Shown one piece after another: positions 24,426 to 31,671 of a DNA stretch of 40,746 bases; the first letter of the stretch is position 1; every line of letters starts with the position of its first letter. The DNA is from DSWT01 sp049975385 (GTDB taxonomy: Bacteria; Chloroflexota; Anaerolineae; B4-G1; SLSP01). A program made the position numbers and the translations under genes. A model generated the notes under the pieces. The model ran no database searches, was not told the DNA's origin, and saw nothing but the letters and a program-made list of their open reading frames with translations. The stretch spans positions 1 through 40,746 of the forward strand of contig JBNGDO010000029.1 in assembly GCA_049975385.1 (NCBI GenBank), given 5' to 3'.

Positions 24426-25037
24426 CTACGGGGTAACAAACGGGACGAAAGCAACGCCGCCGAGGTTGATTTTCTGGATTTCGTCTCCGCGCCGGATGAT
24501 CTTCCACAGGGTTTGGTAGCCGTGACGCGGACCGACAGGAATGACCAAACGCCCGCCATCAGCCAGTTGTTCGAGGAGCGCGGGCGGGATTTCGTCCGGC
24601 GCAGCAGTGGCGATGATGCCATCGTAGGGTGCAAATTCTGGCCAACCATCATAGCCGTCGCCGAGACGGCAATGCACCGCGTAACCGAGTGATTCCAGAG
24701 CGGCCTTGGCCTGTTCATAGAGTTCGGGAATGCGCTCGATGGTGTAGACGTCCATCCCCATCTCGGCGAGGATCGCGGCCTGGTAGCCGGAGCCGGTACC
24801 GACTTCTAGCACACGGTCGCCGGGCTGTAAGTCCAGGGCGTCCGTCATCAGCGCGACGATGTACGGCTGTGAGATCGTCTGGTAGCAACCGATAGAAAGT
24901 GCATGATCACCATAAGCGGCGCCCCGCTGCGCGTCCGGCACAAAGTGGTGTCTTGGTACGTGCGCCAAGGCGTCCAACACCAAAGGATTTGTAATCCCCC
25001 GCGAACGAATAAGCGTGACCATCTCCTGTTGATCCAT
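24426..25037 (-). CDS. pcm: Protein-L-isoaspartate O-methyltransferase
   Basis: It methylates isoaspartyl residues of damaged proteins with S-adenosylmethionine in the cytoplasm. The 203-residue protein has PRHHFVP, AYGDHALSIGCYQTISQPYI (substrate-binding region) and the SAM motif RVLEVGTGSGYQAAILAEM, then VYTIERIPEL and GDGYDGWPEFAPYDGIIATAA, all standard for the family. Length is normal. AAGGAGATATT precedes the ATG. It follows the kinase gene by 9 bp on the same strand, so they probably share a transcript. Confidence 0.95.
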   Translation of the reverse strand: MDQQEMVTLIRSRGITNPLVLDALAHVPRHHFVPDAQRGAAYGDHALSIGCYQTISQPYIVALMTDALDLQPGDRVLEVGTGSGYQAAILAEMGMDVYTIERIPELYEQAKAALESLGYAVHCRLGDGYDGWPEFAPYDGIIATAAPDEIPPALLEQLADGGRLVIPVGPRHGYQTLWKIIRRGDEIQKINLGGVAFVPFVTP

Positions 25038-25046
25038 AATATCTCC

Positions 25047-27155
25047 TTACTGGCAGTTTTGCACGGCAGGGTAGTCGATCCATCCATCCCAACGAACGAC
25101 GTCCGCCCCAGAAACAGCCCACACAGTCAACGGCAACGCCTCGCAGCGCCACCCTGAGAACGTCAATTGGCCCTCGGGCAGCAGCGTTTCCGGTTTGACT
25201 TCTCCGCGATAGTACCGGTAGTCACCCACGCCGCCCACGGCCTGGAGTGTGAGCGTGCCATACCACGTGCCGGAGACAGCATCCTCGCCCCACGTTACCA
25301 ATACCGGCGTCTCTAGCGCCAGCGGTACGAACGTAGGAGCGATCGTGTTCGTTGGCTGGGGTGTGGGTGTCGGTGTGGGGCCTTCTTCACTCACCTCGAC
25401 GATCACCGCTAAAGCCGTTCCCGCCGCCGGTTCGCTGCCCTGACGCAGCTCCCAGGTCGAAGTATAGACGCCAGTGTCGAGCGGCGCGCGCAACGGCACG
25501 ATCACCTGCGTGCTCGTGCCGGCGACGAGAGGCTGCACAGGAATCGCATCGGGCGCCCCCATCTGGTCGCCGGAAACGAAAGTCACGCGCAGGTCCTCAG
25601 GCCACGTGCAGTCCCCGACATTGTGCGCGCTCAGATAAACGGCGACTGTCGTAGCAGGCAGCACGACGCTGCCCGGCTCCTGGCGCACCAGATTGAGCCG
25701 AACGCGGGGCGTACAAAAGGCTGACGTGTTGCCTGAAGATGTCCCCCCGGTTGGCGTGGGGGTGAGCGTAACCGGCACAGGCGTCTCATCCGTTGCCGTC
25801 GGAGCCAGCGTCGCCGTTGGCGTCGTCACAGATGACGTTAGAGGCGATTCTGTTATCAAAGAAACTTCACCGGTGGGAACAGTGGTGTTACTGAGGATTT
25901 CCTGTGTCATCTCCATCGTCACAGGCTCACGTACTGCCGCCGTGAGGGCCTGCAACTGCTGTAAAAGGAGCGGGATGTCGCCGCGGATGCCCAACCATAC
26001 GACAACGCCTACAATGATGCCGACCAATGAGACTGTCGTCATCCCAGCCAAACGCGACCAAAACGAACGCCGCCGTGATGCGGTCTGTTTCCTCGGTGAT
26101 GATGGCGGTTCTGTCTCATTGAGCGGAAATAGCGTAGGCGTGCGCACGGCGGGCTTGTTCTCCATAGCCACCGGCCACGTCCGCAATAGACGATCATCCT
26201 CATCGAGATCGTCCTCATCGCGCGAAGAGCGCCGTGATGCAGGTGGAGGTGTTGTCGCCGCAGACGGTGGTGTTAGGGTCATAGGCGGTGGCGAAACTGC
26301 AGGCGCCCCAGCGTATGCCTCCGGTCCGATCACTTGGCGCAGTGCCGCGGCCATCTCTGCGGCGCGCGCAAACCGCTCTTCCGGAGTTTTCGCCATGGCT
26401 TTAAGGATCACCGCTTCAAGGTCCTGCGGCACCGACTGCACAAATCGCGCGAGAGGTGGTGGTGTGTCGTTGATGTGCTGCATCACCATCCCCATAGGAG
26501 AATCAGACTCGAAGGGTAACTGCCCGGTCAACATCTGATAAAGGACCACACCGAGCGAGTAGATGTCCGAAGCCGTCGTCCCCTGACGGCCCATCCCGAC
26601 TTCAGGCGCCATATATGCAGGCGTACCGACCATCGCACCGCTGGCAGTCAGCCCGGAAAGTGTCAGCATCTTGGCGATACCAAAGTCAGTCAGCACCGGC
26701 TGTCCATCTTGCATAAACATGATGTTGGCGGGTTTGACGTCCCGGTGAACCATGCCGCGCTGATGGGCGTAATCGAGCGCGTCGGCAATCGCTACCCCGA
26801 TACGTACAGCCTCTTCTTGGGCCAAAAGTCCTTCGGCCATGCGGGTTTTAAGCGTCGGGCCATCGATATACTCCATCACCATGTAGTAAATGTCCAACGC
26901 TTCGTTATAGTCGAAATCGTAGACTTGCATGATGTTGGGATGACGCAGCGTGGCGACGATGCGCGCCTCGCGTTTGAAGCGCGTGACAAAGCCTTCCTCG
27001 CCCGCCAGGAAAGGATGCAGCACTTTGACCGCCACCATGCGGTCTAGCTGCGCGTGCTGGCCTTTGTAGACCTCCGACATTCCACCGTGCCCGATATGCT
27101 CGAGCACTTCGTATTTGCCAAGGGTCTTGTCGATTAAATATAAAACACTAGTCAC
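25047..27155 (-). CDS. Membrane Ser/Thr protein kinase with extracellular NBR1-type Ig domain
   Basis: The 702-residue protein has a complete Hanks-type kinase domain (about 15-275): IGHGGMSEVYKG, VAVKVLH, HRDVKPANIM, TDFGIAKM and GTPAYMAPE. A disordered linker leads to one membrane segment near 375-395 (VSLVGIIVGVVVWLGI). Outside, a Thr/Pro-rich stalk leads to an Ig-like domain of the NBR1 type (about 500-600; NVGDCTWPEDLRVTF, GVYTSTWELRQGS) and another short PT linker and C-terminal domain of unknown type. The GTG start at 27155 overlaps the stop of the ACT gene by 4 nt (GTGA), behind GGGAG. Extracellular ligand sensing is inferred. Confidence 0.93.
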   Translation of the reverse strand: MTSVLYLIDKTLGKYEVLEHIGHGGMSEVYKGQHAQLDRMVAVKVLHPFLAGEEGFVTRFKREARIVATLRHPNIMQVYDFDYNEALDIYYMVMEYIDGPTLKTRMAEGLLAQEEAVRIGVAIADALDYAHQRGMVHRDVKPANIMFMQDGQPVLTDFGIAKMLTLSGLTASGAMVGTPAYMAPEVGMGRQGTTASDIYSLGVVLYQMLTGQLPFESDSPMGMVMQHINDTPPPLARFVQSVPQDLEAVILKAMAKTPEERFARAAEMAAALRQVIGPEAYAGAPAVSPPPMTLTPPSAATTPPPASRRSSRDEDDLDEDDRLLRTWPVAMENKPAVRTPTLFPLNETEPPSSPRKQTASRRRSFWSRLAGMTTVSLVGIIVGVVVWLGIRGDIPLLLQQLQALTAAVREPVTMEMTQEILSNTTVPTGEVSLITESPLTSSVTTPTATLAPTATDETPVPVTLTPTPTGGTSSGNTSAFCTPRVRLNLVRQEPGSVVLPATTVAVYLSAHNVGDCTWPEDLRVTFVSGDQMGAPDAIPVQPLVAGTSTQVIVPLRAPLDTGVYTSTWELRQGSEPAAGTALAVIVEVSEEGPTPTPTPQPTNTIAPTFVPLALETPVLVTWGEDAVSGTWYGTLTLQAVGGVGDYRYYRGEVKPETLLPEGQLTFSGWRCEALPLTVWAVSGADVVRWDGWIDYPAVQNCQ

Positions 27156-27631
27156 ACAAACTCCCTAGGAGTTGCAAGATTAGCCGTTTGCTCTCGACAG
27201 GCGCGGATAAACGTGGTCAACACGTCCCACGCGCGGTCGAAATCTACCTCAGCGACGAAGATATGATCCCGCGAAAAGGCCGACAGCGCGACAATGCTTA
27301 TCCCCGCATCGGCCAACTCGGATGTCAACGCCGCCAGATAACCAATGACACCCCAATCCAACGGTATATCGAACGTGATCAGACGATACGGGGGCGAGAC
27401 GTCTAGCGCCACAACGGACGAAGGAAGCTGCCCAAAAGCTTCCTGAGCCAGAACCAGTGTCATCTCGTCCTTATCCCGAATGCAAGCCCAGAACGACGCC
27501 AGCTCAGTTTCTAATCCCAGAGGGATACACTTCCCTGGCGCCAAACCGATCTTGATAATCTGATAGACCTTGCCATCGGTGAACAAATCCGTCTGGGCCA
27601 GAATATGAATCAATTCAGGCTGCACCGTCAT
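27152..27631 (-). CDS. ACT-domain (CASTOR-type) protein
   Basis: The 159-residue protein has a C-terminal ACT-like domain (about 85-145) with RLITFDIPLDWGVIGYLAAL and SELADAGISIVALSAFSRDH, the pattern of the CASTOR/ACT_7 group that binds amino acids. The N-terminal half is probably a second, diverged ACT-like fold. It overlaps the downstream kinase start by 4 nt and is itself overlapped by the small upstream ORF, so the three form one translational unit. An amino-acid input to the kinase is a reasonable guess, not shown. Confidence 0.82.
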   Translation of the reverse strand: MTVQPELIHILAQTDLFTDGKVYQIIKIGLAPGKCIPLGLETELASFWACIRDKDEMTLVLAQEAFGQLPSSVVALDVSPPYRLITFDIPLDWGVIGYLAALTSELADAGISIVALSAFSRDHIFVAEVDFDRAWDVLTTFIRACREQTANLATPREFV

Positions 27632-27737
27632 CGTCCATCTCCGCCAGGCATAGCAGGACCGCTTCGCGGCGCACCTCTGACCAACGATTCAGCGCAGCCT
27701 GCCGGAGGCTCTCGCATACGTGGAACCGAATCAACAT
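27615..27737 (-). CDS. 40-residue ORF upstream of the ACT gene (possible leader peptide)
   Basis: ATG 27737 begins a 40-codon frame, MLIRFHVCESLRQAALNRWS and on to EMDDDGAA, ending at 27615 inside the ACT gene (17-nt overlap). It starts 6 nt after a TATAAT box, without a ribosome site, so it would be read from a leaderless mRNA. No family is recognised. It may be a small protein, a leader peptide coupling translation to the ACT gene, or an untranslated leader that is open by chance. Confidence 0.45.
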   Translation of the reverse strand: MLIRFHVCESLRQAALNRWSEVRREAVLLCLAEMDDDGAA

Positions 27738-27743
27738 ACACTC

Positions 27744-27771
27744 ATTATACCTGCGAAAGCGCAGGAATCAA
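27744..27771 (-). promoter_or_regulatory. Promoter with a perfect hairpin as its spacer
   Basis: On the minus strand TTGATT (27771-27766), then the 16-bp perfect palindrome CCTGCG-CTTT-CGCAGG (27765-27750), then TATAAT (27749-27744). A dyad filling the spacer is where a repressor or MerR-type activator dimer could sit. Confidence 0.6.
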
Positions 27772-27895
27772 AAAGCTTGATACAGGGCCTTATCATTCTC
27801 CAGTAGAGTTAGAATAATTCATACATACCCTCAAAGAATGCTGTGAAGCGCACTTGCGTGCAAGAAGGATGAGGTCCTAAAGCCGAACACGAGTC

Positions 27896-27925
27896 TTGGA
27901 ACGCGACTACAAAGTCTGGTATAAT
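27896..27925 (+). promoter_or_regulatory. Promoter of the ABC-F gene, probably leaderless
   Basis: TTGGAA (27896-27901), 18 bp, TATAAT (27920-27925), then 9 nt to ATG 27935. No Shine-Dalgarno fits in between. The rest of the 197-bp gap back to the ACT-operon promoter shows nothing recognisable. Confidence 0.6.
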
Positions 27926-27934
27926 TCAAGCATT

Positions 27935-29848
27935 ATGGCGTTACTCTCAACATCCAATTTAGCGAAGTATTACGGCCCAGATGAAATCTTCTCGCAGATT
28001 TCCTTTGAAGTCCACCAAGGCGATTGCGTAGCTCTGGTGGGCGTCAACGGCTGTGGGAAGAGCACGCTGCTAGACCTCATTGCTGGTGTGCAAGAGCCCG
28101 ACGCCGGGACGGTGAATCACGCACGTGATATCCGCATCGGTTACCTGCCGCAAACGCCTGATTTCGACACCACAGGGACTTTGTGGGAGGCAATGGAAGT
28201 CGTTTTTGCCGATCTATACGCACAGCAGGAAACGCTGCGTCGCCTGGAAGAGCAGATGGCCTCACCAGACGACGCAGAGCGGGAAAAGGCACTTAGCCGT
28301 TACGGTGTTCTGCTGGACAAATTCGAACACGCAGGCGGTTTCACGTATGAGACGCGCATTGGGCAAGTACTCGGCGGCCTGGGATTTCGCAAGGAAGAGT
28401 TCGACATGCCGACAGCCTACCTCAGCGGCGGCGAGCAAACACGCGCACTGCTGGCACGGCTGCTATTGGAAGAGCCGGACCTGCTGCTGATGGACGAGCC
28501 GACCAACCACCTCGACCTGGAAGGGATCGAGTGGCTGGAAGAGCAGCTCAAGAGTTGGAAAGGCGGCATCATCGTGGTGGGGCACGACCGCGAATTTCTG
28601 GACACCATTGCCACTCGGGTACTGGAGATGGAGTTCGGCCACATCGACGCTTACCGGGGCAACTACAGCGCCTACGTCCAACAACGCGCCGACCGGCGGC
28701 GGCAGCAGCAGATAGCCTACAAGACGCAGCAACAAGAAATTGCCAAAACCGAGGACTACATCCGCCGTTACATGGCCGGGCAACGCACGGCACAGGCCAA
28801 AGGACGGCAGCGCCGTCTGGAGCGCGTCGAGCGGCTGGAACGCCCTATGGAGCAGTCGCACATCCACATCGACTTGCAGACCACGCTGCGCAGCGGCGAC
28901 CTCGTGCTTGGCCTGTACAATCTGCAGGCCGGGTACGCGCCAGATGCGCCGATGGTCGCCGTAGAAGAAGCCGAAATCCGCCGCCGCCAACGCGTCGCGC
29001 TGGTCGGGCCGAATGGCTCCGGCAAGACGACGCTCCTGCGCACAATCCTGCGCACGATTCAGCCTCTGCACGGGCGGGTGCGCATCGGCGCGGCGGTGCA
29101 CATCGGTTATTTTGCGCAAGTCCAGGAACATCTGGTTGAGGGAAAAACTGTGCTGGAGACGCTCCTCGACGCCGGTATGACCTCCGTCGCTGAGACGCGC
29201 AATTTCCTGGCGCGCTACGGCTTCCGCGGTGACGATGTCTTCAAGGACGTCGGCGTCCTTTCCGGCGGCGAGCGCGCGCGGGTCGCCCTGGCGATTCTGA
29301 CGCTGGAAAAAGCCAACTTCTTACTGTTGGACGAACCCACGAACCATCTCGATATTCCCTCGCAGGAAGTGCTGCAAGACGTCATCAGCGACTTCAACGG
29401 GACGGTGCTGCTGGTCAGTCACGACCGCTATCTCATCCGCGAGGTCGCGACGCAGGTGTGGGCCATCGCCGACGGGAGACTGCACGTTTTCGAAGAGGGA
29501 TACGCCGCCTACGCTGCGTGGCATCGTGACTATCGCAGCGGCAATGTGCCGGGCCTGCAGAAGCACGAGGAAGAAGCGCGCGCCCGCCGCGAAGCCGAGC
29601 GTCAGGCCGCACGCGAACGCGAGCGCGCTCTGACCCGCCAGCAAAAACAACTGGAGAGCCTGGAAACGGAGATCCACGCCCTGGAAGCGCGCATGCAAGA
29701 ACTTACCACCGCCCTGGACACCGCCGGTCGCACGCAAGACGTCGCCCGCGTTGCCAAACTCGGCGCGGAGTACCATCGCGTCGAAGCCGAGCTCAATCAT
29801 CTTCTGGAGGAATGGGCCACTGTTGCGGCCCACGACGCAATTTCATAA
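27935..29848 (+). CDS. ABC-F family ATPase (ribosome-associated type)
   Basis: The 637-residue protein has two ABC modules in one chain and no membrane segments. The first has GVNGCGKSTLLDLI, LSGGEQTRALLARLLLEEPD and LLMDEPTNHLD. A charged helical linker follows (about 245-320). The second has GPNGSGKTTLLRTIL, LSGGERARVALAILTLEKA and LLDEPTNHLDIPS. A C-terminal coiled coil rich in Arg, Glu and Gln spans about 545-625. ABC-F proteins act on the ribosome in translation or antibiotic protection; this one resembles YdiF/Uup-type housekeeping members. The start is ATG 27935, at MALLSTSNLAKYYG, since the 13 codons upstream cross the promoter. Confidence 0.95.
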   Translation: MALLSTSNLAKYYGPDEIFSQISFEVHQGDCVALVGVNGCGKSTLLDLIAGVQEPDAGTVNHARDIRIGYLPQTPDFDTTGTLWEAMEVVFADLYAQQETLRRLEEQMASPDDAEREKALSRYGVLLDKFEHAGGFTYETRIGQVLGGLGFRKEEFDMPTAYLSGGEQTRALLARLLLEEPDLLLMDEPTNHLDLEGIEWLEEQLKSWKGGIIVVGHDREFLDTIATRVLEMEFGHIDAYRGNYSAYVQQRADRRRQQQIAYKTQQQEIAKTEDYIRRYMAGQRTAQAKGRQRRLERVERLERPMEQSHIHIDLQTTLRSGDLVLGLYNLQAGYAPDAPMVAVEEAEIRRRQRVALVGPNGSGKTTLLRTILRTIQPLHGRVRIGAAVHIGYFAQVQEHLVEGKTVLETLLDAGMTSVAETRNFLARYGFRGDDVFKDVGVLSGGERARVALAILTLEKANFLLLDEPTNHLDIPSQEVLQDVISDFNGTVLLVSHDRYLIREVATQVWAIADGRLHVFEEGYAAYAAWHRDYRSGNVPGLQKHEEEARARREAERQAARERERALTRQQKQLESLETEIHALEARMQELTTALDTAGRTQDVARVAKLGAEYHRVEAELNHLLEEWATVAAHDAIS

Positions 29849-29849
29849 G

Positions 29850-30300
29850 ACCACTAAGACACCAAGACACTAAGATTCATTATGACATATCAACCGCTTT
29901 CTAGTAAAGAAGAAGCTATAGCAGAAGCCATCGTAGATGCAGCATACAATGTCCACAAGAATCTTGGACCTGGGCTACTGGAAAGCATCTACGAAACATG
30001 CTTCTGCCACGAATTACATAAACGCGGATTAACCTTCAAAAGACAAGTTGCTGTTCCGGTAGTGTATGATAACATCGCCTTTGATGAAGGACTACGCCTC
30101 GACGTTCTTGTTGAAGATTTGGTCATTTGTGAGCTAAAAGCAGTACAAACAATGCTGCCCGTTTTCATCGCACAGCTCTTGACTTACCTCAAACTTAGCA
30201 ACAAACGGCTAGGATTCCTCATCAACTTCAACGTTCCTCAAATCAAGCAAGGCATAAAAAGAGTCATTCGATGAACTTCGAGTCTTTGTGTCTTCGTGGT
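29850..30300 (+). mobile_element. Putative GxxExxY cassette with imperfect terminal inverted repeats
   Basis: The left end (29850-29880) reads accactaagacaccaagaca and on to ctaagattcat. The reverse complement of the right end (30300-30271) reads accacgaagacacaaagact and on to cgaagttcat. They agree at 26 of 31 aligned positions with one gap. Between them is only the GxxExxY gene. The right end supplies the start codon of coaE. Whether it moves as a unit is inference; the arms are themselves 8-bp-period repeat DNA. Confidence 0.5.
29882..30274 (+). CDS. GxxExxY protein (PD-(D/E)XK nuclease-like)
   Basis: This 130-residue protein contains the defining block NLGPGLLESIYETCF (GxxExxY), LTFKRQVAVPVVYD, and a PD-(D/E)XK-like core with LRLDVLVEDLVICELKAV (Asp and E-x-K), then QLLTYLKLSNKRLGFLINFN. 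The length is normal. Members are widely scattered in bacteria, and their cellular role is not established to my knowledge. Base composition is more A/T-rich than in the neighbouring genes, a sign of transfer. There is no ribosome site before ATG 29882; only repeat DNA lies there. The stop overlaps the coaE start (ATGA). Confidence 0.9.
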   Translation: MTYQPLSSKEEAIAEAIVDAAYNVHKNLGPGLLESIYETCFCHELHKRGLTFKRQVAVPVVYDNIAFDEGLRLDVLVEDLVICELKAVQTMLPVFIAQLLTYLKLSNKRLGFLINFNVPQIKQGIKRVIR

Positions 30301-30903
30301 GAAGAATCCCCCTACCGCATTGGCTTGACGGGGAACATCGCTACGGGGAAGAGCACTGTCGGACGGATGTTGGCGAAGTTGGGTGCGGAGGTCATCGACG
30401 CGGACCGGGTTGCACACGCGACGTTAGCGCCCGGCGGCGCGGCCTACGATGACGTCGTCGCGGCGTTCGGCGCGGAGATTCTCGCGCCCGACGGTACAAT
30501 CGACCGGGGAAAACTCGGTGACATCGTCTTCAGCGATGCGGAGGCGCTGGCGCAGCTCGAACGCGTGGTGCATCCGCCCGTAATCGCTGACGTGAGACGC
30601 CGCATCGCCGCCAGTCCTGCGCCCGTCGTCGTCGTCGAAGCCATCAAGCTGCTGGAAAGCGGCGTCGCCAGCGACTACGACGCAATATGGGTGACGACGT
30701 GCCCGGAGACGGCGCAAGTCAAGCGGCTGATGAGATCGCGCCATCTCACCCACGCAGAAGCGCTGCGCCGCATTCACGCGCAGCCGCCGCAAGCCGAAAA
30801 ACTTGCCCGCGCCGACGTCGTCATCGACACGAGCGGCAGCATCGACGAGACCCGCGCGCAGGTTGTGGCAGCGTGGGAAAATATACGCTCCATCCAAGGG
30901 TAG
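30271..30903 (+). CDS. coaE: Dephospho-CoA kinase
   Basis: It phosphorylates dephospho-CoA to CoA, the last step of CoA synthesis. The 210-residue protein has the P-loop LTGNIATGKSTVGRML, VIDADRVAH, LERVVHPPV, the lid-region RLMRSRHLTHAEALRRI and ADVVIDTSG, all standard. Residues 2-12 (NFESLCLRGEE) do not match the family and are encoded by the right end of the GxxExxY cassette. The native start may have been lost or displaced; a TTG at 30286 is a possible alternative. It overlaps the GxxExxY stop by 4 nt, so its translation may now depend on that gene. Confidence 0.93.
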   Translation: MNFESLCLRGEESPYRIGLTGNIATGKSTVGRMLAKLGAEVIDADRVAHATLAPGGAAYDDVVAAFGAEILAPDGTIDRGKLGDIVFSDAEALAQLERVVHPPVIADVRRRIAASPAPVVVVEAIKLLESGVASDYDAIWVTTCPETAQVKRLMRSRHLTHAEALRRIHAQPPQAEKLARADVVIDTSGSIDETRAQVVAAWENIRSIQG

Positions 30904-30912
30904 CATAATCCT

Positions 30913-31671
30913 ATGGCAAAGAAGTATCTCCGCACACCCGATGTCGCCAGAGCCACCGACTGTCATCCGAACACGGTGCGGCTATACGAGGAGTGGGGAT
31001 TTCTCCCGCCCGTGCCGCGCACCCACAGCGGCTACCGGCAGTTTACCGAAGCCCACGTTGACTGCATGGCACTGGCGCGGCTGGCCTTTCAAGGCCCGTT
31101 TCCCGGCAAAGCGATCCGGCGCTCCGTCATTGCATTGGTCAGGCAGGCAGCCACAGGCGATCTGGGTGGGGCGCTCGAAGCGGCCTACGCGCACCTTGCG
31201 CTGGTGCAGGCTGAGCGCGCCCAGGCGGAAAGCGCAGTGCGACTCCTCGAACGATGGGCACAGGGCACACCCGCCGACGCCACGCGTGCGCCCTTGCGCA
31301 TCGGTGAAACGGCGAAATTGCTGGGCGTCAGCGTGGATATGCTGCGCAATTGGGATCGCAATGGCCTGCTCGAAGTGCCGCGCGATCCCGATAATGGCTA
31401 CCGCTACTACGGTGCAGAGGAGATCAGCCGGTTGCGGGTGATCCGCATGCTGATCCGCGCCGGATACAGCATCATGGCGATCCTGCGAATGTTGGTGCAG
31501 CTTGACCAGGGCACAGCAGAAGACCTCAGCCAGGCACTCGACACGCCCGCCCCCGATGAGGATGTCTACTCCGCCGCCGACCGGTGGCTCACGGCGCTCG
31601 CGGAGCAGGAGCTGCGGGCTACGGACATCATCGCGCATTTGGAGATGATGATTCACAAACATAGTCGTTAA
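30913..31671 (+). CDS. MerR-type regulator with two HTH domains
   Basis: The 252-residue protein has two MerR-like winged helices. The first, at 5-75, is YLRTPDVARATDCHPNTVRL then YEEWGFLPPVPRTHSGYRQF. The second, at about 130-200, is LRIGETAKLLGVSVDMLRNW then DRNGLLEVPRDPDNGYRYYG. Both have the usual R-x-Y wing. MerR proteins normally have one such domain and dimerise; two in a chain suggest an internal pseudo-dimer or recognition of two half-sites. The C-terminal part (about 205-252) is short with no cysteine metal site. It follows coaE by 9 bp without a clear ribosome site, and its end overlaps the convergent lipoprotein gene by 4 nt. Confidence 0.82.
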   Translation: MAKKYLRTPDVARATDCHPNTVRLYEEWGFLPPVPRTHSGYRQFTEAHVDCMALARLAFQGPFPGKAIRRSVIALVRQAATGDLGGALEAAYAHLALVQAERAQAESAVRLLERWAQGTPADATRAPLRIGETAKLLGVSVDMLRNWDRNGLLEVPRDPDNGYRYYGAEEISRLRVIRMLIRAGYSIMAILRMLVQLDQGTAEDLSQALDTPAPDEDVYSAADRWLTALAEQELRATDIIAHLEMMIHKHSR

